64,000 nucleotides of DNA, from contig JBBDYG010000105.1 of NCBI GenBank assembly GCA_040901765.1, positions 1 through 64,000 of the forward strand, written 5' to 3'. This document shows, piece by piece, positions 53,068-61,437 of the stretch (position 1 is the first letter of the stretch; every line of letters begins with the position of its first letter). Below the pieces are notes generated by a model. That model was not told the origin of the DNA and made no database searches. It saw only the letters and a list, made by a program, of their open reading frames with translations. This DNA comes from JBBDYG01 sp040901765. GTDB lineage: Bacteria; Planctomycetota; Planctomycetia; Pirellulales; Lacipirellulaceae. A program made the position numbers and the translations under genes.

Positions 53068-54572
53068 GGGGCGATTGTGATTTCATACCGCACGGCGTAG
53101 TGCAGGCCGTCGCTCTTGGGCAGTTCCAGCACGGCGGTCTTGCCTTCGCGGTAATAAACAAATGGTTGGTCCGTGACGGGGTTCACCGGTACCGGAACAC
53201 AGGTCACTTCATTCAGCTTGTTGGGCAGTTCGCTGTCATTCTCCGCGGCGTGCATGCGCAGGGCTTCGATCACCCGCAGGGCGGCGAACTCGCGTTCGAT
53301 TCGCACCTGGGCGTTGCGCGCCGCGGAGACCGCCGGCAGAAGATTAGCGGCAACCGGGAATATCTCGCGGTCGGGTCCGTCCGAAAACGGTCGGGCACGA
53401 TCGACCAATCGGCGCGCCTCGTCTTCGAATCGATCCGCGTCGGTAAACGGCACCAGCACCGCCTTCTCGTAGCTTTGCGAAATCCGCTCGTAGATGCGTT
53501 TCGTGTAAATCGCCAGTGCCTGCCCCACCGGCATCTGCTCGACACGCTCGGGTTCGAAGCCCCATTCAATAAGCGACCGCTTGGCGTGGCTGTAATTTGT
53601 GAGTGAAAGCCCAACAAACCCAAACTGGGCGGGAAGATTTCCCGTGAAGCTTGCTCGGTCAGAGAGCGACGTCAGGTCGACCAGCGCCTGGCCCCACATT
53701 AGCCGCCATTCATCCGGCGAATGCGTAACCGTCTCGGCGTCCTGAAGAAACGGAAAAATCCGCTGGCCAATTTCAAGCTCGAAGCGAATGCTCGTCCGCA
53801 TGTCGATCAGCGGCGACGGCAACTCCGTAAGCGCCCAATACAGGTTCGGCGAATCGGGCGTTCCGATCAGGTCGACCAGCACGCCATTGCCGACGCCCGC
53901 AATCGCGATTCCCACAAGCTGCGAGACGAGGAACGGTTCCGTGGCCGTGTGCTGGGCCATGCGGTAGTTGATCCGCAGCAGGTCGATGGCGTCGTCAAGC
54001 CGTCCTTCTGCAACTGCAAGTCGGGCACCCAGGTTCACCATGCGAGCCAACTCCCGCATCTGCTGAATCTCCGGCAGCAGCAGCATGATCAGGCCGGGGC
54101 CGGTGATCGATTCGATTCCCCGATCCCAGTCGCATTCCTGACGCAGCGACGCTTCATGCAGATTGCGCACGTCAGAGGAAAAGAGAGCGAACGCCTTTTT
54201 AACGTTCTCCAGCGGCAATTCCTTAAGCGGAACGCCCGAGGGATGATTCCACTCGTCGTAAGGCTCGCCGAACTCTTCACGATTCTGGCGAACGTAGTCT
54301 TTAAAGTCCTTCCCCTCGTTGGATAGCGCGCGGAAGTACCACAACGCCGCGTTGCCGGGCTTTTCATCCAGCGGCTGCACCGTGAGCCGGTGCTTGAACG
54401 GCGGCACCGCTTCCGGTGCGGGGGTGACGGTGAGCTTGATTGTGGCGGGTTCGTCGCCATCCTGCTCGATCCACACCACTTCAGCCTGGGCCGCACTCGC
54501 CAGCAGGAGAACCAACACCGTCAGTCCCCGGCTCTGCCGGGGGACTCTTCTCGGTTGCGACAGCACGTTCAT
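53064..54572 (-). CDS. Secreted protein of unknown function in the ECF sigma operon
   Basis: This 502-residue protein has a signal peptide (LTVLVLLLASAAQAE) and a mostly helical body without motifs I know (for example WYFRALSNEGKDFKDYV, RLAVAEGRLDDAIDLLRINYRMAQ). I recall similar proteins only from Planctomycetes. Its start overlaps the stop of the anti-sigma-like gene by four bases, placing it last in a three-gene operon. The final codons run into a family A repeat, whose TAG ends the frame. Confidence 0.75.
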   Translation of the reverse strand: MNVLSQPRRVPRQSRGLTVLVLLLASAAQAEVVWIEQDGDEPATIKLTVTPAPEAVPPFKHRLTVQPLDEKPGNAALWYFRALSNEGKDFKDYVRQNREEFGEPYDEWNHPSGVPLKELPLENVKKAFALFSSDVRNLHEASLRQECDWDRGIESITGPGLIMLLLPEIQQMRELARMVNLGARLAVAEGRLDDAIDLLRINYRMAQHTATEPFLVSQLVGIAIAGVGNGVLVDLIGTPDSPNLYWALTELPSPLIDMRTSIRFELEIGQRIFPFLQDAETVTHSPDEWRLMWGQALVDLTSLSDRASFTGNLPAQFGFVGLSLTNYSHAKRSLIEWGFEPERVEQMPVGQALAIYTKRIYERISQSYEKAVLVPFTDADRFEDEARRLVDRARPFSDGPDREIFPVAANLLPAVSAARNAQVRIEREFAALRVIEALRMHAAENDSELPNKLNEVTCVPVPVNPVTDQPFVYYREGKTAVLELPKSDGLHYAVRYEITIAP

Positions 54573-55186
54573 GTAATGGCCTCATGGGGTTCGGTGATGT
54601 GTGCGGCGGGCGTGGCGGCGGGGTCGGGAGACCCGCGCCGAACGGGTTCGGCCCCGCGTTGAACGGGTGGTTCAGGCGGAAGAAGCTCCCGGAGCAAATT
54701 GCGGCTCGTGGAGGGCTTGAGAGCCGCGTCGTCCTCGATCGCGGACGCTCCGCGCCGAACATCGGTGTTCAGCGACACCGGAATGGGCCACTGATCTACC
54801 GGCGTGTTAAGCATCTGATTGCGAAGGGCGAGATACGTTCCGTCGAGCGGCGCAGTCTCCCGCCAGAGGGGTGTGCTGCCGACCGATAGCCCACTTCTCT
54901 GGGGTGGGAGTACCGGCGGTGCAGCGACTGCTATTGGCTGCGCCGCGACGCCACCTTCAGCCGCCGGACCACGTCCGGCACGGTCTTGCGCGAGAAGAAA
55001 CGCCATCGCAATCGCCGCGGCGGTAGAGAAGCTCGTGGCCACAGGCCAAAGAAAGCGGGCTAGAGAACGTCCGGCCAGGATGGCCGGGCTATGTGAAGCA
55101 CTTCCGGCGGCGAACATCAGCCGGTCGCGGTCGATCTGCGGACTGCGGGGCGTCCACGCGGCTAGGGCGGCTTCGATTTCGTTCAT
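54569..55186 (-). CDS. Anti-sigma-factor-like membrane protein
   Basis: This is about 205 residues from the ATG at 55186, overlapping the sigma stop by four bases (ATGA). It has a short cytoplasmic helix-forming N-terminus (NEIEAALAAWTP), one membrane helix near residues 48-68 (SFSTAAAIAMAFLLA) and a Pro-rich outer part. No zinc-binding HxxxC motif is present, so it would not be a classical zinc anti-sigma factor. Position and layout still suggest control of the adjacent ECF sigma. The C-terminal residues (RRGSPDPAATPA) are encoded by a GGTCGGGAGACCC repeat. Confidence 0.65.
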   Translation of the reverse strand: MNEIEAALAAWTPRSPQIDRDRLMFAAGSASHSPAILAGRSLARFLWPVATSFSTAAAIAMAFLLAQDRAGRGPAAEGGVAAQPIAVAAPPVLPPQRSGLSVGSTPLWRETAPLDGTYLALRNQMLNTPVDQWPIPVSLNTDVRRGASAIEDDAALKPSTSRNLLRELLPPEPPVQRGAEPVRRGSPDPAATPAAHITEPHEAIT

Positions 55187-55680
55187 TTCGGAGTCTTTGT
55201 GGGACATGGACATGGCTCGTTCCATTGCTGACGCAGGGATTCGATGGCTTCCTGGTATTTGCGATACGCGGTGCTCGTGGCAACTTCCGTCGCCTCGGCG
55301 ATCTCGGCGAACGACAGTCCGCCCCAGACCCGCAGCACGATTAGCTCCCGCTGGTCGATCGGCAGGCGCTCGACTGCTTCCAGCAGATCGGTCCGGTCAT
55401 CGGCGGCAGGCCCTTCGCGGACCAACCGTCGCCGCCACGCCTCGACTTCCCGCTCGCGGCGGCGGCTGTTGCCCCGAGCGGAGTTCAGCGCCCGGTGCTT
55501 CACCACACGGTACAACCAGCCGACGGCGTTTTCCGGTTCGGCGGATTGCCGAGCTAGCTCCACCAGCGCTTCCTGCACGCAATCGTCGGCCGCGTCGGTC
55601 CACTGCGCCGCGTAGAGCGCCAGCGCCCCACCGTGCTGGTCGAGCAACCGCGCCAACAGTTCGGCGTCTGGTCGGGGCAT
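55183..55680 (-). CDS. ECF-type RNA polymerase sigma factor
   Basis: This is about 165 residues from the ATG at 55680 (a GTG at 55725 in frame is possible). Region 2 reads DDCVQEALVELAR with a WLYRVVKHRALN end. Region 4 reads LPIDQRELIVLRVWGGLSFAEIAEATEVATSTAYRKYQEAIESLR, the standard ECF helix-turn-helix. It leads an operon with an anti-sigma-like membrane protein and a secreted protein. A GGAAAC about 55 bases before the GTG may be part of a self-controlled promoter, but this is tentative. Confidence 0.88.
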   Translation of the reverse strand: MPRPDAELLARLLDQHGGALALYAAQWTDAADDCVQEALVELARQSAEPENAVGWLYRVVKHRALNSARGNSRRREREVEAWRRRLVREGPAADDRTDLLEAVERLPIDQRELIVLRVWGGLSFAEIAEATEVATSTAYRKYQEAIESLRQQWNEPCPCPTKTPK

Positions 55681-56212
55681 GCCTGGTTCCGGTAGTTCCG
55701 AGAAGTCGGTTTGTAAGAAAGACACCGCCGATTGACCGATTTTTCCATCAAGTTTCCAGAATCGACAGAAACGGCAGCAAAAACGCTAAGCCGCAAGCGG
55801 CGGGTGAGTTTGCGTTCCACTGGCATCCGCTTTGCTTACTGTACCAACCAATTGGTTTGGGCGAACGAAATGTGAAGATTCTTCTCGATCTTCATACGCT
55901 CTTTACCTGGATCAATTAAAATACCGAGATTACCTTCTAGGTGGCCGCGAGGTTTAATTTTAGAACCTTTCCAGGAACGGCCATCGCACGGAACAGATGA
56001 AAATCTAGGGACATGGGAAACTACACATTGGTGGGCGGGTTGCTGTTAATGGCGCTGTCGGTTCTGCTGGGGGGCGTGTGATGAGTTGCAATTGAAGATT
56101 GACCACGACGGCACAACGGGCACAAAGTAGATGCAGGTTTTTGCTCGTTGTGTCCGTTGTCGTCGTGGTTAGTCGTATTCGTAGCCGCCATTTGACGAGC
56201 GGCACCCACCCA
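55681..56212. other. Intergenic region upstream of the ECF operon
   Basis: The region holds the AACCAATTGGTT palindrome near 55845-55856, roughly 120 bases before the GTG of the sigma gene, which could be an operator. It also holds an imperfect inverted repeat of GACCACGACGG/CGTCGTGGTT type (about 56101-56172). I see no gene. Confidence 0.4.
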
Positions 56213-56773
56213 ATGAGTACGTTTCAGCCCGTGTCCTACGGACCGGTCTTTGAGCCATTATTGGTGGGTGATCGTCGCCGCGCGCTCGACGCCGGCGATC
56301 CAAATCCGACCGTTCAGGAGGCGCTCGAGAAACTGACGCTTGAATCGGCGTTTGCGCATATGCGAATTGTCGATCTCGACATGGGCCGTTGCTGCTTGGC
56401 GGGCGTGTGGATGATCCATGATTATCTCGATCACTCGCACACGATCAGCCAGGGCGTCGACACGCCTAGCGGCAGCTATTGGCACGCGCTGGTGCATCGC
56501 TGAGAAGGCGATTACTCGAACGCCAAGTATTGGTTCCGACGGGTTGGAGCGCACCCCGTGTTTGAACCGCTGGCCGAGCGAGCAACCGCCATCGTTACCA
56601 AGTCGAGCGAGCCTGTGCCGAAGTACCTGGCGGGCGGTCAGTGGGAGCCATTCGCATTTGTCGATGCCTGCCAACTGGCCGTGCAGAACGACACCGGCGC
56701 GAGTCTCTGCCGCGCCGTGCAGCAGGCGGAGTGGGAACTGCTGTTCGACCACTCGTACCGCGCGGCCACGTAG
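56213..56773 (+). pseudogene. Conserved-looking gene interrupted by an in-frame TGA
   Basis: From the ATG at 56213 (MSTFQPVSYGPVFEPLL) the frame runs to a TGA at 56501-56503 and continues afterwards with ordered, protein-like sequence (EGDYSNAKYWFRRVGAHPVFEPL) to a TAG at 56771. The reading frame and codon use do not change across the TGA. A CGA-to-TGA change would explain it. It is either a recent nonsense mutation, a sequencing error or, less likely, read-through. I recall the HALVHRxEGDYSNAKYWFRR text from uncharacterised proteins. The final TAG lies in a family A repeat. Confidence 0.6.
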
Positions 56774-56851
56774 GTCAGGCTGTGCCTGACAAATATCGGC
56801 GGTTACGTTTACGCAGGGGCAGGGCAGGTCAGGCAGGAAAGCCTAACCTAC
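56770..56851. repeat. Family A palindromes after the interrupted gene
   Basis: Copies GTAGGTCAGGC..GCCTGAC at 56770-56790 and AGGTCAGGC..GCCTAACCTAC at 56826-56851. The first supplies the TAG stop (56771-56773) of the preceding gene. Confidence 0.75.
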
Positions 56852-56956
56852 GGACCACCTTGCGTGGCGGCCCCGAACGGGGATACTATTTGGTCCCACT
56901 GGCACCCGATTGAAGGTGCCCCGACCCCGCCATTCACGCTAAGGAGACCTTCCCAT

Positions 56957-57475
56957 ATGTCGCGCAAGGGTGCAGTTACGTTTAAGGGCAATCCGATGAC
57001 CCTGGCCGGCCAAGAAGTGAAAACCGGCCAGTCCGCGCCGGACTTCAAACTTCATTACTTCGAGGGGGGCCTCAAGACCCTTTCGCTGGCCGATCTCAAG
57101 GGCAAGCCGACGATTTTAAGCGTGGTGCCGTCGCTCGATACGCCTGTTTGCGCCACGCAGACAAAGAAATTCAACGACCAGCTAAGCGCCCTGGGCGACA
57201 AGGTGAACGCCGTCACCGTGAGCCTCGATCTGCCGTTTGCGATGAATCGCTTTTGCGGCGCCGAGACCATCAAGAACATGCGCGTCGGCAGCGACTACCA
57301 GGACCGCAACTTCGGTCAGAGCTATGGCACGCTGATCGAAGAACTGAAGATTATGAGCCGCGCCGTGTTCGTGCTCGACAAGGATGGCAAGGTGGCTTAT
57401 GCCGAATACGTCCCCGAAGTCGCCAGCGAGCCGAATTACGAAGCGGCCATGACCGCCCTCAAAGGGCAGTTGTAA
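56957..57475 (+). CDS. tpx: Thiol peroxidase (Tpx)
   Basis: This 172-residue atypical 2-Cys peroxiredoxin has its peroxidatic Cys 65 in SLDTPVCATQTK and its resolving Cys 99 in NRFCGAE, 34 residues apart as in Tpx. It reduces hydroperoxides with electrons from thioredoxin. AAGGAGA at 56941-56947 precedes the ATG at 56957 and decides the start. The upstream open frame is not family-like. Family A repeats flank the gene on both sides. Confidence 0.95.
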   Translation: MSRKGAVTFKGNPMTLAGQEVKTGQSAPDFKLHYFEGGLKTLSLADLKGKPTILSVVPSLDTPVCATQTKKFNDQLSALGDKVNAVTVSLDLPFAMNRFCGAETIKNMRVGSDYQDRNFGQSYGTLIEELKIMSRAVFVLDKDGKVAYAEYVPEVASEPNYEAAMTALKGQL

Positions 57476-57479
57476 TTCC

Positions 57480-57582
57480 GTAGGTCAGGCTGTGCCTGAC
57501 GAGCCTGGAGTCAGGCACAGCCTGACCTAGGAGCTTTCTTGCCTGACTAGCCGAAATGTCAGGCAAGAAAGCCTGACCTACG
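57480..57582. repeat. Family A palindromes after tpx
   Basis: Copies lie at 57480-57500, 57510-57530 and 57558-57582, the last with a CAAGAAAGCC variant. They fill the spacer between tpx and the peroxidase gene. Confidence 0.75.
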
Positions 57583-57614
57583 CTTTAACTCCCCTCCCCG
57601 ATTCGTACTCGAGA

Positions 57615-59144
57615 TTGGCAATGGCACGACTGATCGCAATTATCGTGGTTCTGGTCGCTTTGGCGTTTGCGATTCGCTACTTCGTCAGCGATGACGCGGC
57701 GGCGGACGGTCCCGCCGATGGTGCCCCAGCGGGTGTGGCCGAGAATCCGTCAATCACGATCGGCGAGCCGACCATTGAAGGCCCATCGCTGGGCGGCCCG
57801 TCACTTGAAGGCCCGTCGCTCGGCCTCGCTTCGGATGCGTCGGCGGCCGAGGTTCCTGTGGTCGAGCCGGACGCGACCGAACCGGTGGAAGCGCCAACAA
57901 CGACGGTGGCAATCGTTTCGCCAACGCCGCCCGCCAGCGACGCGACCGAGGAAGTCATGCTCGGCAATGATGAACTGCTATCCGGCATCCCCGGCGAAGG
58001 CTCGCTCACGCTCGAGCAGATCACCGCTTGGCTGGACGACCCGCAGAATCACGTTCCGCTGAAGCCCCGGTTGCCGCTGGGGTTGGCGGCCGGCGAGAGC
58101 CAGATTGTCGGCCTGAACGAAAACCCGATGACCCGCGCCAAGATTGAATTGGGCCGCCAGCTTTTCATCGACCCGCGGCTGAGTGCCGACGGTACGATTA
58201 GCTGTGCGAGTTGCCACGACCCCGATACGGGCTACGCCAGCGACACTACCTTTGGCGTGGGCGTGAAGGGGCAGGAAGGCAACCGCAATTCGCCCACCGC
58301 CTACAACCGCATCCTCAGTGGCTTGCAGTTCTGGGACGGGCGGGCTCCGACGCTTGAAGAGCAGGCCAAGGGCCCGATCGCCAATCCTATCGAGATGTCC
58401 AACACCCACGACGTTTGCGTGACAACGATCGGCGATATTCCCGGTTACGCCGTCCAGTTTGAGAAGCTGTTTAGCGACGGCCCGAACATCGACAACATCG
58501 CCCGGGCAATTGCAACCTTCGAGCGAGCCATCGTCACCGGCCCGTCGCCTTGGGATCACTACGAGCAACTGCGCAGTTTCGAGAAGGCGTACGAAGCCGA
58601 TCTCGAAGACCTGGAGTACCTCAAGGAAGAAGACCCCGACTTGTACGACGAGTACCTGGCACTGAAGAAAGCGTCCGACGAGAATCCGATCGACGAATCG
58701 GCCAAGCGCGGTGGCGAGTTGTTCTTTAGCGACAAAGCCGGCTGCACCCAGTGCCACGTCGGGGCGAACTACACCGACGAGAAGTACCACAACCTGGGCG
58801 TCGGCATGGCGGCAGAGGAGCCTGATGTCGGCCGTCATTCCGAAACAAAAGACGAAAAAGACATGGGTGCCTTTAAGACCCCGACGATTCGCAACGTCGC
58901 GCAAACCGCGCCCTACATGCACGACGGATCGCAGAAGACGCTCGAAGACGTGGTCGAGTGGTACGTTAAGGGGGGCCATCCGAATCCTCACTTGAGCGAC
59001 AAGATCAAGAAGCTCGCGCTGACAGATCAAGAGAAAGCGGACTTGGTAGCCTTCATGAAGGCCCTCACCGGACCGCTCCCCAAGGTCGAACGCCTGCGAC
59101 TGCCCGATTCATCGGAGGTGGCACATGATCCGCCCAGCAATTAG
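57615..59144 (+). CDS. Di-heme cytochrome c peroxidase
   Basis: This 509-residue protein has an N-terminal membrane helix (LIAIIVVLVALAFAIRYF) and a low-complexity linker with repeated GPSLG/GPSLE units (about residues 55-72). A CcpA/MauG-type core follows with heme sites CASCH (197-201) and CTQCH (377-381) and a distal Met in YMHDG (435). An Asp/Glu-rich insert (DLEDLEYLKEEDPDLYDEY) separates the two heme halves. It probably reduces hydrogen peroxide in the periplasm. It stands next to tpx, another peroxide-removing enzyme. Confidence 0.92.
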   Translation: MAMARLIAIIVVLVALAFAIRYFVSDDAAADGPADGAPAGVAENPSITIGEPTIEGPSLGGPSLEGPSLGLASDASAAEVPVVEPDATEPVEAPTTTVAIVSPTPPASDATEEVMLGNDELLSGIPGEGSLTLEQITAWLDDPQNHVPLKPRLPLGLAAGESQIVGLNENPMTRAKIELGRQLFIDPRLSADGTISCASCHDPDTGYASDTTFGVGVKGQEGNRNSPTAYNRILSGLQFWDGRAPTLEEQAKGPIANPIEMSNTHDVCVTTIGDIPGYAVQFEKLFSDGPNIDNIARAIATFERAIVTGPSPWDHYEQLRSFEKAYEADLEDLEYLKEEDPDLYDEYLALKKASDENPIDESAKRGGELFFSDKAGCTQCHVGANYTDEKYHNLGVGMAAEEPDVGRHSETKDEKDMGAFKTPTIRNVAQTAPYMHDGSQKTLEDVVEWYVKGGHPNPHLSDKIKKLALTDQEKADLVAFMKALTGPLPKVERLRLPDSSEVAHDPPSN

Positions 59145-59442
59145 CTACCCGCATGTCACCGTCGGTGCCGATGGTGTGGCGCGCATCGACGACACACGGT
59201 ACAAAGTCGCGCACCTCGCCGGTGAGCACTACCACTACGGCTGGACTGCGGAAGAGTTGCTGCGCCAGCACCCAGACCTGCGCCCCGAAGAGATATATGG
59301 GGCGTTGACTTACTTTTACGATCATTACCAGGAAATGGTGGACCAGCTTGTTAAAAACGGCGAATCTGATTCAAGCCCTCCTCTGACGGCGAATCTAACT
59401 CGGGAGGAACTACTTCAACGACGCAACGCCGGAGCGCCGTAG
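59125..59442 (+). CDS. DUF433-type antitoxin
   Basis: This 105-residue protein has the DUF433 pattern: GVARIDDTRYKVAHLAGEHYHYGWTAEELLRQHPDLRPEEIYGALTYFYDH, a helix-turn-helix-like core. GGAGGT precedes the ATG, and the start overlaps the peroxidase end by 20 bases. The next gene encodes a DUF5615 PIN-like protein, the usual toxin partner, so this is likely the antitoxin. Confidence 0.85.
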   Translation: MIRPAISYPHVTVGADGVARIDDTRYKVAHLAGEHYHYGWTAEELLRQHPDLRPEEIYGALTYFYDHYQEMVDQLVKNGESDSSPPLTANLTREELLQRRNAGAP

Positions 59443-59793
59443 ATGGGTCTGTCTTTGTATATGGATGTCCATGTTCCGATGGCCATCACGGCAGGCCTCC
59501 GCTCGAGAGGAATTGACGTCCTTACCAGTCAAGAAGATGGAACGCGTCGATTCTCGGATGAGAAACTACTCGATCGAAGCACATCCTTCAGTCGATTGCT
59601 ATTCTCGCAAGACAGCGATTGCCTCCGACTTGCAGCGAATCGGCAACAACTTGGCATTGATTTCTGCGGTGTTGCTTTTGCTCCGCAGGAAGAAATGAGC
59701 ATCGGCAAACTAATTGATGATCTCGAACTAGTCGCCGAATGCTACACGTCGGGTGAAGTTCTCAATCGCGTAATTTATCTTCCGCTGAAATAG
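59443..59793 (+). CDS. DUF5615 PIN-like toxin
   Basis: This 116-residue protein begins directly after the antitoxin stop. It has the first acidic residue in MDVHVP, a LTSQEDGTRRFSDEKLLDRS segment and a central SQDSDCLRLA. These fit the DUF5615/Mut7-C-like PIN fold, a predicted RNase. Its end overlaps the end of the convergent fxsA gene by 32 bases. Confidence 0.8.
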   Translation: MGLSLYMDVHVPMAITAGLRSRGIDVLTSQEDGTRRFSDEKLLDRSTSFSRLLFSQDSDCLRLAANRQQLGIDFCGVAFAPQEEMSIGKLIDDLELVAECYTSGEVLNRVIYLPLK

Positions 59794-60256
59794 CCGCGGG
59801 CACGTCACTCGACTGTGTTTCCGTCACCTTCACGTCGATAATTCGATCGCGTGCCGCAGGTCCATTGGTCCAGGTCATTGCATGGACGCGACCTTGGAAG
59901 TGGCGGGCGACGCCGCGCCGCAGCAGTACCTTCACACCCGCACGCACCGGCGGCACCAGCAATGCGAAAGCGGCAACGTCGGTCAGGATGCCCGGCAGGA
60001 TGAGCAGCACGGCAGCGGTGAGAATCAGCACCCCGTCCAACAGTGTGTCGGCAGGCCTGCTGTCCGGACCCAATTCCCGCTCCAGGCGGTCAAGCGCAAC
60101 TCTGCCTTGCCAGCGGAATAGTACTGATCCCAGGATGCCCGCCGCCAGCAGCAATCCGATCGTCGCCAGCAACCCAATGCGTGTCGCCAGCCAGTACAGC
60201 GCCACGCTCTCGGCGACTGCCAATAGTAGAAACAGGACTAAAACGTATCGCAGCAT
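59762..60256 (-). CDS. fxsA: FxsA family membrane protein
   Basis: This is 164 residues from the ATG at 60256, with the FxsA layout: three or four membrane helices (YVLVLFLLLAVAESVALYWLA, LATIGLLLAAGILGSVLF, LLDGVLILTAAVLLILPGILTD). The conserved GILTDVAAFALLVPPVR leads to a cytoplasmic tail. FxsA in E. coli counters phage T7 exclusion by the F plasmid; the general role is unknown. Confidence 0.88.
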   Translation of the reverse strand: MLRYVLVLFLLLAVAESVALYWLATRIGLLATIGLLLAAGILGSVLFRWQGRVALDRLERELGPDSRPADTLLDGVLILTAAVLLILPGILTDVAAFALLVPPVRAGVKVLLRRGVARHFQGRVHAMTWTNGPAARDRIIDVKVTETQSSDVPAAISAEDKLRD

Positions 60257-60359
60257 GAGTTGATAAATCCGGGGACAGCCTGAATTGCACAATTGTTGCC
60301 CATCGCGCCGCTTCCGGCTAGGCTGGCCATAAAATATACGCCTGTACATAATAAGGGAC

Positions 60360-61436
60360 ATGGACACTCCACTTCCCCATCGTGGCCGCGGCGCGCAGGT
60401 CCAACCGGCAAACCGCTACATCGCTACGCAGATGGTGCAAGACTTGGAGCACGTCGAGGGCGACGAGGAGTATCTGGCCGCACTGGGCCGTCCCCCGACC
60501 GAATATTTTTCCGACGAGTCGCAAACAATTATCAGCCAGAACGACAGCCCCGACATTTCTTTCCGCTACAGCCTCAATCCCTATCGCGGTTGCCTGCACG
60601 GGTGTAGTTATTGCTATGCCCGGCCGACGCACGAATATCTGGGACTCAGCGCGGGACTCGACTTCGAGACGAAGGTTTTTGTAAAGCACCGAGCACCGGA
60701 ACTCTTTCGCGAGTGGCTCGCGCGACCGAAGTGGCAGCCGGAGGAAATCGTCTTCTCCGGCGTCACCGATTGCTACCAGCCCGCCGAGCGCGAGTTCCGC
60801 CTCACTCGCGGCTGTCTCGAAGTCGCGGCCGAGTGTCGCCAGCCGATCGGCATCATCACAAAAAACGCACTGGTGACCCGCGACCTCGATCACTTATCGC
60901 AACTTGCGGCCCACAGCGCAGTGCGGGTGGCGGTTTCGATTACGACCCTCGATGAGGATTTGGCGCGCCACATGGAGCCTCGCACCAGTACACCAACCGC
61001 TCGATTGCGGGCGATTTCGCAACTTGCCGCGGCCGGCGTTCCGGCCGTGGTCATGGTCGCCCCGGTGATTCCGGGTCTCAACGACCACGAAATCCCCGCC
61101 ATCCTATCGGCTGCGCGCGAGGCGGGAGCAACTGCCGCAGGCCATGTCTTATTGCGACTGCCATTGGCGGTCAAAGATGTATTCCTCAATTGGCTCATGC
61201 ACTCCTACCCCGACCGAGCGAGCAAGGTGGAATCGTTCATTCGTTCGACGCGCGGTGGCAAGGTAAATGAATCGAAGTTCGGGGCGCGAATGCGCGGCAC
61301 GGGCGCAATGGCCGAGCAGATCGATCAGACCTTTCGACTTTTCTTCCGTAAGTTGGGCTTCGAGAAAATGGCTTCGCTCAACGCGGCGGCGTTTCGACCG
61401 CCACGTCCTACGACCGGCCAACTCGAGTTGTTCTGA
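60360..61436 (+). CDS. PA0069-like radical SAM protein
   Basis: This 358-residue protein has the radical SAM cluster motif CLHGCSYC (Cys 78, 82, 85) within SLNPYRGCLHGCSYCYARPTHEY, followed by a TIM-barrel-like body (VTDCYQPAEREFRLTRGCLE, GIITKNALVTRD). This matches the spore photoproduct lyase-related PA0069 / Rv2578c family. The substrate is not known. It ends right before a terminator shared with the convergent VTT gene. Confidence 0.88.
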   Translation: MDTPLPHRGRGAQVQPANRYIATQMVQDLEHVEGDEEYLAALGRPPTEYFSDESQTIISQNDSPDISFRYSLNPYRGCLHGCSYCYARPTHEYLGLSAGLDFETKVFVKHRAPELFREWLARPKWQPEEIVFSGVTDCYQPAEREFRLTRGCLEVAAECRQPIGIITKNALVTRDLDHLSQLAAHSAVRVAVSITTLDEDLARHMEPRTSTPTARLRAISQLAAAGVPAVVMVAPVIPGLNDHEIPAILSAAREAGATAAGHVLLRLPLAVKDVFLNWLMHSYPDRASKVESFIRSTRGGKVNESKFGARMRGTGAMAEQIDQTFRLFFRKLGFEKMASLNAAAFRPPRPTTGQLELF

Positions 61437-61437
61437 A

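Noticed and set aside
57978..59030. 350-codon open frame opposite the peroxidase gene
   Set aside because: Antisense shadow; the plus-strand frame carries both heme motifs.
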